Notes: generated by a model not told the origin, from the letters alone. 64,000 nt of DNA from Streptomyces akebiae (GCF_019599145.1 NZ_CP080647.1:5146001-5210000), one strand, 5' to 3'. Positions 8,124-19,709 are shown, counted from the stretch's first letter. Translations and numbers: made by a program.

Positions 8124-9602
8124 TCAGCGCTTGCGGCGGCGACCCTTTCCGCCACGGGCCGGAGCGGGCACGGATGCCGCTTCCTGGGCGCCCGGGCGGT
8201 CGGCGGAGACGACCAGGGCGGCCAGCGCGGTGGTCACCGGCACCGAGGCCACCAGCCCGATCGAGCCGACGAGCGTGCGCACGATCTCCTCAGCGACGAG
8301 CTCGCTGTTGGCGACCGTGCCGACGCTGCTCTGCGCGATCGAGAAGAGCAGCAACAGGGGTAGCGCGGCACCGGCGTAGGCGAGAACGAGTGTGTTGACC
8401 ACCGACGCGATGTGGTCGCGGCCGATCCGGATGCCCGCGCGGTACAGGTTCCGCCAGCCCATCGTCGGATTGGCCTCGTGCAGCTCCCACACCGCCGACG
8501 TCTGCGTGACCGTCACGTCGTCGAGCACGCCGAGGGAGCCGATGATGACGCCCGCGAGGAGCAGACCGCTCATGTCGATCGTCGGGTACAGCCCATGGAT
8601 CAGACCGGTGTTGTCGTCGGTGTTACCGGTCAGGTAGGCCGAGCCGATGAACCCCGAACCCAGCAGGCCGATCAGCAGCAGCGAGATCAGGGTGCCGATC
8701 ACCGCCACGGATGTCCGGGCCGAGAGCCCGTGGCACATGTAGAGGGCGATGAGCATGATGGCGCTGGCCCCGACCACTGCCACCACCAGCGGGTTCGAGC
8801 CCTGCAAGATAGCCGGCAGGATGAAGAGGGTCAGTACCAGGAAGCTGATGGCCAGTGCCACCAGGGCCATGACGCCGCGCATCCGGCCCACGACCACGAC
8901 GGCGAGTGCGAAGATCCCGGCGAGCAGTGCCATCGGGAACTTCCGGTTCACATCGGTGACCGAGTACTGCAGGTCCTTGGGCGCGGCGGGTTCGTACGCG
9001 ACCACGACCTCCTGGCCTTGCTCCAACTGCCGTGACTGGTCCGGCTGAACGATCTCCGTGAAGGTACGGCCCTTGTCGTCACCGGTGTCGACCCGGACCG
9101 TGGCCTTCTTGCAGGTGCCGTTCGCCTGCTGCTGGGCGGACGAGCCCTCGGCGGTGGACGTGTCGCCGGTCGGGGTGTCTCCCGAGGCGTTCACCGACGA
9201 GCAGCTGACCTCTTCGACCTTGGTGACGGTGGCCTGCTGCGTCTGCCGGTCGAAGCCCACCCCCGTGCGTTCGTGCGCCGGGGCGCCGCCGGGCCAGAGC
9301 ACGACGAGACCCACGACGACCGCGGTCGCGAAGGGGATCAGCACCGCCGCGATGACCTTGCGCAGGTGCTGCGAAACGGGCGCGGCGGGGCCATGGCTAT
9401 GACTGTGGGAATGGCCGTGGCCGCCGCCGGAAGACGGGCCTTGGCCATGTCCGCCTCCGGAGCCATCTCCGCCTCCGGAGCCGTGGCCGCCTCCGGAGCC
9501 GTATCCTGGGCCGCCGCCAGAACCATGCCCATGGCCGTTTCCGGGGCCATGGCCGTGGGGCGGCTCGGGGGGTGGAGGCGGGGGCTGCTGCGTCGTGGTC
9601 AC
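8124..9602 (-). CDS. YibE/F-family integral membrane protein with Gly/His-rich N-terminus
   Basis: About 490 residues. The first ~75 are Pro then Gly/His/Ser-rich (repeats such as GHGHGSGGG and GHSHSHSHG), followed by one TM helix, an extracytoplasmic region with several Cys, then about seven TM helices typical of YibE/F proteins (AGVIIGSLGVLDDVTVTQ is a conserved segment). Transport function is unproven. The His-rich cytoplasmic tail suggests metal binding. GTG 9602 (MTTTQQPPPPPP) was chosen; GTG 9635 would add eleven residues. Confidence 0.82.
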   Translation of the reverse strand: MTTTQQPPPPPPEPPHGHGPGNGHGHGSGGGPGYGSGGGHGSGGGDGSGGGHGQGPSSGGGHGHSHSHSHGPAAPVSQHLRKVIAAVLIPFATAVVVGLVVLWPGGAPAHERTGVGFDRQTQQATVTKVEEVSCSSVNASGDTPTGDTSTAEGSSAQQQANGTCKKATVRVDTGDDKGRTFTEIVQPDQSRQLEQGQEVVVAYEPAAPKDLQYSVTDVNRKFPMALLAGIFALAVVVVGRMRGVMALVALAISFLVLTLFILPAILQGSNPLVVAVVGASAIMLIALYMCHGLSARTSVAVIGTLISLLLIGLLGSGFIGSAYLTGNTDDNTGLIHGLYPTIDMSGLLLAGVIIGSLGVLDDVTVTQTSAVWELHEANPTMGWRNLYRAGIRIGRDHIASVVNTLVLAYAGAALPLLLLFSIAQSSVGTVANSELVAEEIVRTLVGSIGLVASVPVTTALAALVVSADRPGAQEAASVPAPARGGKGRRRKR

Positions 9603-9680
9603 CGACCGATCATCGCAAGAACGAGCGATGCCCACTGTTCACCGCGCCACATCTGCCGCTAGCGTGGAGGCACCTTTGCA

Positions 9681-11649
<1,969 letters not shown>

Positions 11650-11832
11650 GGCACGTAGGCGGGAGCAACCACGTACGGCTGAGGGAGGGGCTCGTTGGCG
11701 GCTCCCGCTGCCTGGGCGCGGGTCCTCCTGCCGCCCGCGCGGGCCGCGCTCCCCGTGCGACGAGCGGTGCTCTTCCGGCCGGTTGCCGGGAGAGCCCGCC
11801 GCCGCGGGTGGGCGGTGGCCGCAGGCCGGTTG

Positions 11833-12705
11833 TCAGTCCGGCTGGTGCTCCGGGCCGCCGAAGTCCGGGCTGGAGAAGTCCGGGCTGCTGTAGCTGGGCC
11901 GCGAGCCGGCGCTGCCACTCTCGGGGCTGCTGCTGAAGCTCGGGCGGTTGTAGCCGAGGTGCGGCATACGGCTGGGCGGGGCCGGACGGTCCGGCTCGAG
12001 CAGCAGCGCCGGACCCGGGTTCGCGAGGGCATCGCGGAGGAACGGCAGGATGCCGCGCTCCAGGAGAGCCTCGCGCCAGGCTTCCCTGGCCCGGGTCAAC
12101 TCCTCGTTCAGCTCGCTGCGCGTTCCTTCGTCCAGGAGCGCGGTGGCGTTGTTGCGCAGGGCGGTGAGCAGAAGCCCGACGGCGGCCACCAGGATCGCCG
12201 CCGCGGTGACCGCACCGAAGACCCACCCCGTGGTGAGGAGGGTCTCGGCGATCGCCCGCTCCGGGTCGAGCACTTTCATGACGTAACCCACGAGCAGGAA
12301 GAGCACCGCCGCGGTTCCGGCGAGGACCGGAGCGAGTACCGCGGCGATGGCACCGACGCCCGCCCCGGCCGCTTCTGTGACCTCGCCCACGGTGGCGGCG
12401 AGTCCCGCTGTGGAGCCGTCCGGCTCGCTGGAGCCGGACGCCGTCCCCTCGGCGGCAGGCGTGGTGGCCGACGACGGGCTGCGGAATTCGTCGCGGACCT
12501 TGACGTAGTACTGGTATTCGGTCGCCGCGGCGGCGGTGATGATCGCCGAGGCGTTGAGGGCCATGGTGCGCAGCTGTTCGGGGTTGAGCCGCTGGAGACC
12601 GGCGGCGAATTCCGGGCGGTGTGGTGCGGAGCGCAGCGCCTCGCCGAGGATCCGCTCGTACTCCTGGCGGTCCTCACTGAGCAGGTGCTGCGGAACGCTG
12701 TTCAT
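11833..12705 (-). CDS. Hypothetical membrane protein, two central TM helices
   Basis: About 290 residues, no recognised family. Residues 1-80 are soluble and helical (LLSEDRQEYERILGEAL). Two hydrophobic segments follow (AIAAVLAPVLAGTAAVLFLLVGYVM and WVFGAVTAAAILVAAVGLLLTAL), then a charged coiled region (RSELNEELTRAREAWREALLE) and a Ser/Pro-rich tail with repeated YSSPDFSSPDFGG. ATG 12705 was chosen over ATG 12711 because GGGGG sits 6 nt upstream of the former. It converges on thiC with a 183-bp gap. Confidence 0.75.
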   Translation of the reverse strand: MNSVPQHLLSEDRQEYERILGEALRSAPHRPEFAAGLQRLNPEQLRTMALNASAIITAAAATEYQYYVKVRDEFRSPSSATTPAAEGTASGSSEPDGSTAGLAATVGEVTEAAGAGVGAIAAVLAPVLAGTAAVLFLLVGYVMKVLDPERAIAETLLTTGWVFGAVTAAAILVAAVGLLLTALRNNATALLDEGTRSELNEELTRAREAWREALLERGILPFLRDALANPGPALLLEPDRPAPPSRMPHLGYNRPSFSSSPESGSAGSRPSYSSPDFSSPDFGGPEHQPD

Positions 12706-12894
12706 GTGCATCCCCCGATGCTCCGTAGGGCTTGTGGCTCGGCATGCTGACGAGCCGTCGGGCAGAAACGGAGGGGAGCCTGCTACGGATAAGCCGATGG
12801 TAGAGCGGTGACGGCAGGCGGTGACAGGGGGTTTGAAGAAATTGGCCCCTGGCCAGCGAAGTCTTCCGACGGGGGACGCCTGCCCGTTGACGGC

Positions 12895-13974
12895 TCAGGT
12901 AGGCAGTGGAAGTTCCTGGACCAGCAGCTTTCCGGCCATGGTCACACCGCCGTCCATGGCGACGGCCAGACCGTCCGCATAGGTGTACGGTCCGTCGACC
13001 GAGGGGCCCGTGCCGTCCTCGCCGTCCTCCGAGCCGACCTCTCCCAGGAGGTACGGAATGGGGCTGTGACCATGGACGATGCGGGTGCCGCCATAGGTCT
13101 CGAGCAGCGAGCGCACGGCATCGGCGCCGCCCTCGTCGCGGAAGGAGAAGCGACGGGTGAACTTGCGGAAGAGGTCCCAGACCTCGTCCGGGTCGTTGCG
13201 CGTGATGGTCTCGCGAACTGTGTCGTTGACCGCCTCGATGGAGTCGCCGTAGTCGCGGTAGGCGGTGGTGTCGGAGTGCACCAGGAGGTGGCCGTCGACC
13301 TCCTCCATGGCGTCCAGACGGGCCATCCACTGGAGGTGGTGGTCCTGGAGGCGGTCCATGTCGGTCTTCTGGCCGCCGTTGAGCAGCCAGGCGGCCTGGA
13401 AGGTGGCCGTGCCCGCGCCGGAGTTCACGGGGGTGTCGCCGAAGCGCTTGGCGCCCAGCAGCAGCAGCTCGTGGTTGCCCATGAGGGCCTTGCAGTAGCC
13501 GCCGGCCGCTGCGGCCTCGGCGGACAGGCGCATCACGAGGTCGATGACGCCGATGCCGTCCGGGCCCCGATCGGTGAAGTCGCCGAGGAACCAGAGCCGG
13601 GCGGTGCCCGCCGACCAGTTGCCCGCGGCGTCGACGAGGCCTTTCTCGTGGAGCGCGGCGAGGAGCTCGTCCAGGTAGCCGTGGACGTCTCCGACGACGA
13701 AGAGCGGGCTCGGCCGGGCGGAGGACGGCTCGGCCGCCGTGGTCTCCGGGTCGATCACGACCTGGAGGGTGTCGCCCCGGTTGATCACCGGAAGGTCCCG
13801 CTGGGTCGGGGTGTATCCCTCGGGGTAGCCCTCAGGATCCTCGGCGGGCCCGGAGGCTTCACCGGGGTCCGCGGAGTGTCCGTACGGACCGGCCTCGTGG
13901 ACGTACGCGGGCACGCGGAAATCGCGCACCGTCGGCGTCCGCACCTCGGGTCCCTGACCGGCCCCCTGAGTCAT
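12895..13974 (-). CDS. Metallophosphoesterase (calcineurin-like)
   Basis: Binuclear-metal phosphoesterase of 359 residues. All blocks are visible in order: GDVHG, GDFTDRG, GNHE, an internal HSDTTAYRD and GHSP. The GDVHGYLDELLAAL start resembles the Ser/Thr and diadenosine tetraphosphatase branch, but the substrate is not determined. About 95 N-terminal residues are Pro/Gly-rich. ATG 13974 has GGAGGGG immediately upstream, so the longer frame from 14007 is rejected. Confidence 0.88.
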   Translation of the reverse strand: MTQGAGQGPEVRTPTVRDFRVPAYVHEAGPYGHSADPGEASGPAEDPEGYPEGYTPTQRDLPVINRGDTLQVVIDPETTAAEPSSARPSPLFVVGDVHGYLDELLAALHEKGLVDAAGNWSAGTARLWFLGDFTDRGPDGIGVIDLVMRLSAEAAAAGGYCKALMGNHELLLLGAKRFGDTPVNSGAGTATFQAAWLLNGGQKTDMDRLQDHHLQWMARLDAMEEVDGHLLVHSDTTAYRDYGDSIEAVNDTVRETITRNDPDEVWDLFRKFTRRFSFRDEGGADAVRSLLETYGGTRIVHGHSPIPYLLGEVGSEDGEDGTGPSVDGPYTYADGLAVAMDGGVTMAGKLLVQELPLPT

Positions 13975-14188
13975 CGACCCCTCCACCACCATCGCCCGCA
14001 TCTGCACCGCATCGGACTGCCTGGTCGCAGCGGCCCGCGGTGTGTGCGCCCATCATAGGAATGCGGATCGCGCCGTGTGATGACCCAGGGGTGGTGAAAT
14101 GGCGCAGGGCCCCAGTTCACCGCGGTTTTCTCCCGAATTGGGCGGGGCTCTCCCCGCCCAATCCCCGTTCGGATCCTCAAGTGGGGCG

Positions 14189-15301
14189 TCAACCCGCTTC
14201 AGGTGATCGTGGCGGGCTGACCGTCGTGCGCGGTGGACGCCGCTCGGACGAGGTCCGCACGATCAACTCCGTCGGTATCACCTGCTCGACCGGCTGGTCC
14301 GACTCGACCCCCTCGATCGCGTCGATGAGGAGCTGGACCACCGCCGTGCCGATCCGGCGCGGCTTCAGCGAGAGCGTGGTGATCGGCGGCTCTGTGGTCG
14401 CGTACACGGCGGACTCGCTGCAGCAGACGAGCAGCAGGTCGTCGGGGACGCGCAGACCGTAACGCCGGGCCGCGGCGAGCAGATCGGTGCCGTTCGGGTC
14501 GAAGAGGCCGTAGACCGCGTCCGGGCGGTCCGGCCGGGCCAGCAGCCGGTCGGCCGCGACGGCTCCGGCGCACGGATCGTGCGCCGGATAGGACTCGTAG
14601 ACGGGATCCTGGCCCACGCGCTCGCACCAGCGCAGGTATGCGGTGGTGGAGAGATGGGTGTACGTGTCCGTCGACGTGCCGGTGAGGAGTCCGATCCGGC
14701 GGGCGCCCGCGTCGGCCAGGTGGTCGAGGATGCCGAGGACGGCGGCCTCGTGGTCGTTGTCGACCCACGCGGTGACCGGCAGCGAGCCGGCCGGCCGGCC
14801 GTCGGAGACCACCGGTAATCCCTGGCGGACCAGTTCGCTGACGACCGGGTCATGGTCGGAGGGGTCGATGACGACGGTGCCGTCCAGGGCGACGTTCGAC
14901 CACACGTCGTGCCGCGAGGTCGCGGGGAGGATGACCAGGGCGTAGCCCCGGGCCAGCGCGGCCGAGGTGGCGGCCCGCGCCATTTCCGCGAAGTACGCGA
15001 ACTCGGTGAAGGTGAAAGGTTCATCCCCGTATGTGGTCACGGTCAGGCCGATGAGGCCTGATTTGCCGGTTCTGAGAGTTCGGGCGGCCGCCGAGGGGCG
15101 GTAGCCAAGTCGGTCGGCGACCTCGCGTACATGGCGTCGGGTGGCGTCCGGGAGCCGGCCCTTGCCGTTGAGGGCGTCGGAAACGGTCGTGATGGAGACT
15201 CCGGCGGCGGCGGCCACATCCCGGATGCCCGCCCGCCCTGACCGGCTGCCTCGGCGGGGAGTTTCCGCGCGGCTCACCTGGTGCTTCCCTGCTGCTGTCA
15301 T
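14189..15301 (-). CDS. LacI-family transcriptional regulator (TTA codon)
   Basis: 370 residues with an N-terminal LacI HTH and hinge (GIRDVAAAAGVSITTVSDALNGKGRL, residues ~25-50) and a sugar-binding-like effector domain. It probably represses sugar or polysaccharide genes and itself. Codon 162 is TTA (complement of 14816-14818), implying bldA dependence. The open frame continues upstream to 15409, but MTAAGKHQVSRAE gives the usual distance to the HTH. No transporter or glycosidase genes are adjacent, so its regulon is elsewhere. Confidence 0.9.
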   Translation of the reverse strand: MTAAGKHQVSRAETPRRGSRSGRAGIRDVAAAAGVSITTVSDALNGKGRLPDATRRHVREVADRLGYRPSAAARTLRTGKSGLIGLTVTTYGDEPFTFTEFAYFAEMARAATSAALARGYALVILPATSRHDVWSNVALDGTVVIDPSDHDPVVSELVRQGLPVVSDGRPAGSLPVTAWVDNDHEAAVLGILDHLADAGARRIGLLTGTSTDTYTHLSTTAYLRWCERVGQDPVYESYPAHDPCAGAVAADRLLARPDRPDAVYGLFDPNGTDLLAAARRYGLRVPDDLLLVCCSESAVYATTEPPITTLSLKPRRIGTAVVQLLIDAIEGVESDQPVEQVIPTELIVRTSSERRPPRTTVSPPRSPEAG

Positions 15302-15396
15302 GGCGAGCCGATAGTAGGGCTCATGCGGTGGGGTAGTGCGGACGCATATGCACTCGTTGACAGGCACGTTTCTGCAAGGTCGCATAGGGGCAATTT

Positions 15397-15411
15397 CCTT
15401 GCATTGCAAGG
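15397..15411. promoter_or_regulatory. Palindrome CCTTGCATTGCAAGG, possible LacI-family operator
   Basis: Perfect 7-bp arms around a single central base, about 95 bp upstream of the lacI-type start codon. An additional TGCAAGG copy occurs 24 bp away. Autoregulation by the LacI protein is plausible but unproven. Confidence 0.5.
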
Positions 15412-15639
15412 GAGTTGGGCGATCTCATGTCAGGACGTGACTTGTCGACGCGCATGGGCCTGCCAAGTAACTGATGTTTCGAAGAGGTCTCAACTCACCT
15501 GGACGGGTGATGCGCGCTACGGCGTGAGCCACCGGCGCGTACGTCCATGAGCGATGCGCCCCCTGATTCGTACACCTTCGTGTGCTGATGCCCCTGGGGC
15601 GGGTGTGACGACGGAGGCGTGGGCGCGGGACGGACGCGG

Positions 15640-15648
15640 TTGTCCACA
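15640..15648 (+). other. DnaA box TTGTCCACA
   Basis: Perfect match to the Streptomyces DnaA-box consensus TTRTCCACA, isolated, 66 bp upstream of the aminotransferase start codon. Confidence 0.6.
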
Positions 15649-15713
15649 GGCCATTCGCAGGGGAGCCGAATCCTCATAAGGTGAGAAGCATTACGTCGAC
15701 GAGGAGGACTGCG

Positions 15714-16793
15714 GTGAGCGAGACGAGCCCCAAGCTGCGAGCCGAGCTGGAGGGGATCCCCACCTACAAGCCCGGCAAGCTGGCCGCGGCGGGCGGCCCG
15801 GTGGCGTACAAGCTGTCCTCCAACGAGAACCCCTACCCGCCGCTGCCCGGCGTGCTGGAGAGCGTGATGGGGTCGGCCGCGTCCTTCAACCGGTACCCGG
15901 ACATGGCGTGCACGGGGCTCATGAGCGAGCTCGCGGACCGTTTCGGGGTGCCGGTCACGGACCTCGCCACGGGCACCGGCTCGGTCGGCGTGGCCCAGCA
16001 GCTTCTGCAGGCGACCTCCGGCCCGGGCGACGAGGTGATCTACGCCTGGCGGTCGTTCGAGGCGTATCCGATCATCACGCAGATCAGCGGGGCCACGTCC
16101 GTGCAGGTGCCCTTGACGCCGGGCGATGTGCACGACCTGGACGCGATGGCGGACGCGATCACCGATCGGACCCGGCTGATTTTCGTCTGCAACCCGAACA
16201 ACCCGACGGGTACGGCGGTCCGCCGCGCCGAGCTGGAACGGTTCCTCGACCGGGTACCCGGTGACGTACTGGTGGTGCTGGACGAGGCGTACCGCGAGTT
16301 CGTGCGGGATGTCGAGGTGCCGGACGGCGTCCAGTTCTACCGCGAGCGGCCGAACGTCTGTGTGCTGCGCACCTTCTCGAAGGCGTACGGTCTCGCGGGG
16401 CTCCGGGTGGGCTTCGCGATCGCTCACGAACCGGTTGCTGCCGCGCTGCGGAAGACGGCCGTGCCGTTCGGTGTGAGCCAACTCGCACAGGACGCCGCCG
16501 TCGCCTCGCTGCGCGCCGAGGACGAGCTGCTCGGCCGGGTCGGTTCGCTGGTCTGCGAGCGGAACCGGGTCGTCGAGGCGCTGCGCGGCCAGGGCTGGAC
16601 GGTGCCGGAGACACAGGCGAACTTCGTCTGGCTGCGGTTGGGGGAGCGCACCGTCGAGTTCGCCGGTGCGTGCGAGCAGGCCGGTGTCGTCGTGCGGCCG
16701 TTCCCGGGTGAGGGTGTGCGGGTGACGATCGGCGAGACCGAGGCCAACGACATCTTCCTCAAGGTGACGGAGGCCTTCCGCAAGGAGCTCTAG
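15714..16793 (+). CDS. HisC-like aminotransferase (histidinol-phosphate aminotransferase family)
   Basis: Class I/II PLP aminotransferase of 359 residues. Visible: [13 protein letters not shown] (substrate entry), [33 protein letters not shown], and the PLP lysine in [16 protein letters not shown]. It transfers amino groups from glutamate to histidinol phosphate or an aromatic 2-oxo acid; it is not in a his operon, so an aromatic aminotransferase role is equally likely. GTG 15714 has GAGGAGG upstream; the ATG at 15681 is rejected. A strong terminator separates it from cydA. Confidence 0.88.
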   Translation: MSETSPKLRAELEGIPTYKPGKLAAAGGPVAYKLSSNENPYPPLPGVLESVMGSAASFNRYPDMACTGLMSELADRFGVPVTDLATGTGSVGVAQQLLQATSGPGDEVIYAWRSFEAYPIITQISGATSVQVPLTPGDVHDLDAMADAITDRTRLIFVCNPNNPTGTAVRRAELERFLDRVPGDVLVVLDEAYREFVRDVEVPDGVQFYRERPNVCVLRTFSKAYGLAGLRVGFAIAHEPVAAALRKTAVPFGVSQLAQDAAVASLRAEDELLGRVGSLVCERNRVVEALRGQGWTVPETQANFVWLRLGERTVEFAGACEQAGVVVRPFPGEGVRVTIGETEANDIFLKVTEAFRKEL

Positions 16794-16832
16794 GGTTCGG
16801 CTCGCTCTGTCGCTCTGTCGCTCTCGGCGGTG

Positions 16833-16858
16833 AGGGGTCCGGGGTCTTCCGGACCCCT
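16833..16858 (+). terminator. Intrinsic terminator after the HisC-like gene
   Basis: AGGGGTCCGG at 16833-16842 and CCGGACCCCT at 16849-16858: perfect 10-bp stem, 6-nt loop GGTCTT, followed by TCC. Just upstream are three tandem copies of CGCTCTGT/C. Confidence 0.82.
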
Positions 16859-16973
16859 TCCGCATGTGCGGTAGCGCTGACGTGCTTGTTTGCGCCATAG
16901 GTCCATCGGCACGGACTTAGGGACCCCCCACCTATCGATGCTCGAACGGGCATGCGTCATAATTGCTTGTGAA

Positions 16974-16989
16974 TGTGAACGCGTTCACA
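16974..16989. promoter_or_regulatory. Rex operator (ROP) upstream of cydA
   Basis: TGTGAACGCGTTCACA, a perfect 16-bp palindrome identical to the Rex operator described for S. coelicolor cydABCD. Rex represses when NAD+/NADH is high and releases under oxygen limitation. The site is 79 bp before the cydA start, with a CATAAT sequence at 16957-16963 as a possible -10 element. Confidence 0.93.
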
Positions 16990-17067
16990 AGCGCGTCCCG
17001 GTTGTCCAGAGATGTTCGTGACAGGCGGGACAAACTGCCGCAGTGCCACGGCATGTAAGGAGAAGAC

Positions 17068-18576
17068 GTGGACCTCGCTCTGGCGCCGGAGACTCTGGCG
17101 CGATGGCAGTTCGGCATCACGACCGTCTACCACTTCCTCTTCGTCCCCCTGACGATCTCGCTCGCCGCGCTCACCGCGGGCCTGCAGACCGCCTGGGTGC
17201 GCTCGGGGAAGGAGAAGTACCTCCAGGCGACCAAATTCTGGGGCAAGCTCTTTCTGATCAATATCGCGATGGGTGTCGTCACCGGCATCGTGCAGGAGTT
17301 CCAGTTCGGCATGAACTGGTCTGACTACTCCCGCTTCGTCGGTGATGTCTTCGGAGCCCCGCTCGCCTTCGAGGCGCTGATCGCCTTCTTCTTCGAGTCC
17401 ACCTTCATCGGCCTGTGGATCTTCGGCTGGGACAAGCTCCCGCAGAAGATCCATCTCGCCTGCATCTGGATGGTCTCCATAGGCACGATCCTGTCGGCGT
17501 ACTTCATCCTCGCGGCCAACTCCTGGATGCAGCACCCGGTCGGCTATCGGATCAACGAGGCGAAGGGCCGGGCCGAGCTCACCGACTTCTGGCTCGTCCT
17601 GACCCAGAACACCGCGTTGACCCAGGTCTTCCACACCCTCGCTGCGGCCTTCCTCGCCGGCGGAGCCTTCATGGTCGGCATCGCCGCCTTCCATCTCGCC
17701 CGCAAGAAGCACATCCCGATGATGAAGACCTCGCTGCGCCTCGGCCTGGTCACGGTGGTCATCGCCGGCATGCTCACCGCGATCAGCGGCGACCTGCTCG
17801 GCAAGGTCATGTTCAAGCAGCAGCCGATGAAGATGGCCGCTGCCGAGGCGCTGTGGGACGGCGAGGCGCCCGCGCCGTTCTCCGTCTTTGCCTACGGCGA
17901 TGTCGACGAGGGCCACAACAAGGTCGCCATCGAGATCCCCGGTCTGCTGTCCTTCCTCGCCAACGACGACTTCGACTCCTACGTCCCCGGCATCAATGAC
18001 GTGAACAAGTCCGAGCAGGAGAAGTTCGGGCCCGGCGACTACCGGCCCAACATTCCCGTCGCCTACTGGGGCTTCCGCTGGATGATCGGGTTCGGCATGG
18101 CATCCGTCGCGATCGGCGCGGTCGGTCTCTGGCTCACCCGTCGGAAGTTCCTGTTGCCGCAGCACCTGCGGGTCGGCGACGACGAGGTTCCGCATCTCGT
18201 ACTGCTGCCGAAGAAGGCCCTCGGTCCGACGCTCACCAAGTGGTACTGGCGCATCGCGGTTCTGACCCTGGGCTTCCCGCTGATCGCCAGCTCCTGGGGC
18301 TGGATCTTCACCGAGATGGGCCGCCAGCCTTGGGTCGTCTACGGCGTGCTGCGCACCGAGGACGCGGTCTCCCCCGGTGTCTCCCAGGGCGAGGTCATCA
18401 CCTCGATGATCGTCTTCACCACGCTGTACGCCATCCTCGCCGTCGTCGAGGTCAAGCTGCTCGTGAAGTACGTCAAGGCGGGGCCGCCCGAACTGACGGA
18501 GGCCGACCTCAACCCGCCCACGAAGATCGGCGGCGACTCCCGTGACGCCGACAAGCCGATGGCCTTCTCGTACTAG
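17068..18576 (+). CDS. cydA: Cytochrome bd oxidase subunit I
   Basis: Quinol-oxidising subunit of cytochrome bd, 502 residues, membrane-embedded with about nine TM helices. His22 (TTVYHFLF) corresponds to the haem b595 ligand; GVVTGIVQEFQFGMNW and FESTFIGLWIFGWD carry the conserved Glu residues; the Q-loop around residue 255-300 is of the short type. It reduces oxygen with high affinity and supports microaerobic respiration. It is the first gene of the operon cydA-cydB-cydCD and lies downstream of a Rex operator. The start is fixed by GGAGAAG just upstream. Confidence 0.98.
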   Translation: MDLALAPETLARWQFGITTVYHFLFVPLTISLAALTAGLQTAWVRSGKEKYLQATKFWGKLFLINIAMGVVTGIVQEFQFGMNWSDYSRFVGDVFGAPLAFEALIAFFFESTFIGLWIFGWDKLPQKIHLACIWMVSIGTILSAYFILAANSWMQHPVGYRINEAKGRAELTDFWLVLTQNTALTQVFHTLAAAFLAGGAFMVGIAAFHLARKKHIPMMKTSLRLGLVTVVIAGMLTAISGDLLGKVMFKQQPMKMAAAEALWDGEAPAPFSVFAYGDVDEGHNKVAIEIPGLLSFLANDDFDSYVPGINDVNKSEQEKFGPGDYRPNIPVAYWGFRWMIGFGMASVAIGAVGLWLTRRKFLLPQHLRVGDDEVPHLVLLPKKALGPTLTKWYWRIAVLTLGFPLIASSWGWIFTEMGRQPWVVYGVLRTEDAVSPGVSQGEVITSMIVFTTLYAILAVVEVKLLVKYVKAGPPELTEADLNPPTKIGGDSRDADKPMAFSY

Positions 18577-18603
18577 GCCGCACCGGGCCAAGGGAGCACA
18601 GTC

Positions 18604-19608
18604 ATGGAACTTCACGACGTCTGGTTCGTCCTCATCGCCGTCCTGTGGATCGGCTACTTCTTCCTGGAGGGCTTCGACTTCGGGGTCGGTGTCCTCACCA
18701 AACTGCTGGCCCGGAACCGTCCGGAGAAGCGGGTCCTCATCAACACCATCGGGCCAGTCTGGGACGGCAACGAGGTCTGGCTGCTCTCGGCGGGCGGCGC
18801 GACCTTCGCAGCCTTCCCCGAGTGGTACGCCACCCTCTTCTCCGGCTTCTATCTGCCGCTGCTGCTCATCCTGGTCTGCCTGATCGTCCGCGGTGTGGCC
18901 TTCGAGTACCGCGTGAAGCGGCCTGAGGAGAAATGGCAGCGCAACTGGGAGACGGCGATCTTCTGGACCTCGCTGCTCCCCGCCTTCCTGTGGGGTGTGG
19001 CCTTCGCCAACATCGTGCGCGGGGTGAAGATCGACCGGGACTTCGAATATGTCGGCAGCTTCGCCGACCTGCTCAACCCGTACGCCCTGCTGGGTGGTCT
19101 GGTCACGCTGGCGCTGTTCACCTTCCACGGCACGGTGTTCGTCGGCCTCAAGACCGTCGGGGACATTCGTGAGCGGGCGCGCAAGCTGGCACTGCGCGTA
19201 GGTGTCGTGACGGCCGGACTGGCGCTTCTCTTCCTGTTCTGGACGCAGATCGAGAAGGGTGACGGTGCTTCCCTGGTCGCTGCCGTCGTGGCGGTCGTCG
19301 CGCTGGTCGTGGCGCTGGCGGCAGTTCGCGCAGGGCGGGAGGGCTGGGCGTTCGCCCTGTCGGGGGTCACCATCGTGGCCGCCGTCGCGATGCTCTTCCT
19401 GACGCTCTTCCCGAACGTCATGCCGTCCTCGCTGAACGAGGACTGGAGCCTCACGGTCACCAATGCGTCGTCCAGCCCGTACACCCTGAAGATCATGACG
19501 TGGTGCGCGGCCATCGCCACACCGGTGGTCATGCTCTACCAGGGGTGGACCTACTGGGTGTTCCGCAAGCGGATCGGTACACAGCACATCGCCGAGTCGG
19601 TGCACTGA
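18604..19608 (+). CDS. cydB: Cytochrome bd oxidase subunit II
   Basis: 334-residue partner of CydA with eight to nine TM helices. The N-terminal LWIGYFFLEGFDFGVGVL and VWDGNEVWLLSAGGATFAAFPEWYA segments are diagnostic. It starts 27 bp after cydA with AAGGGAG before the ATG, so it is cotranscribed. The region after it contains three parS sites, one of them nested in a hairpin that may act as a partial terminator before cydCD. Confidence 0.97.
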   Translation: MELHDVWFVLIAVLWIGYFFLEGFDFGVGVLTKLLARNRPEKRVLINTIGPVWDGNEVWLLSAGGATFAAFPEWYATLFSGFYLPLLLILVCLIVRGVAFEYRVKRPEEKWQRNWETAIFWTSLLPAFLWGVAFANIVRGVKIDRDFEYVGSFADLLNPYALLGGLVTLALFTFHGTVFVGLKTVGDIRERARKLALRVGVVTAGLALLFLFWTQIEKGDGASLVAAVVAVVALVVALAAVRAGREGWAFALSGVTIVAAVAMLFLTLFPNVMPSSLNEDWSLTVTNASSSPYTLKIMTWCAAIATPVVMLYQGWTYWVFRKRIGTQHIAESVH

Positions 19609-19620
19609 GTCCCGACGACG

Positions 19621-19656
19621 AGGTGCGTTTGACGATGTTTCACGTGAAACGCACCT
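19621..19656 (+). terminator. Hairpin after cydB that overlaps a parS site
   Basis: AGGTGCGTTT (19621-19630) and AAACGCACCT (19647-19656) form a perfect 10-bp stem with a 16-nt loop. The right arm shares AAAC with parS site 3. It may attenuate transcription into cydCD. Confidence 0.55.
19637..19650. other. parS: parS site 3 (perfect)
   Basis: GTTTCACGTGAAAC, exact consensus for ParB binding, 29 bp after the cydB stop codon. First of three sites within 87 bp. Confidence 0.92.
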
Positions 19657-19675
19657 ACCCAGGCGGAAGAGGCAT

Positions 19676-19689
19676 GTTTCACGTGAAAC
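19676..19689. other. parS: parS site 4 (perfect, in a 24-bp palindrome)
   Basis: GTTTCACGTGAAAC exact consensus. Flanking GGCAT and ATGCC extend the perfect palindrome to 24 bp (19671-19694). Confidence 0.92.
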
Positions 19690-19709
19690 ATGCCTGCTGA
19701 GAAAAGGGT

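Larger units (their letters stand above)
15302..15713. other. 412-bp divergent intergenic region lacI / aminotransferase
   Basis: No gene seen. It holds a 15-bp palindrome (15397-15411), an extra TGCAAGG half-site at 15373-15379, a perfect DnaA box at 15640-15648 and the ribosome site GAGGAGG (15701-15707) of the aminotransferase gene. Promoters for both flanking genes must lie here. Confidence 0.7.
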
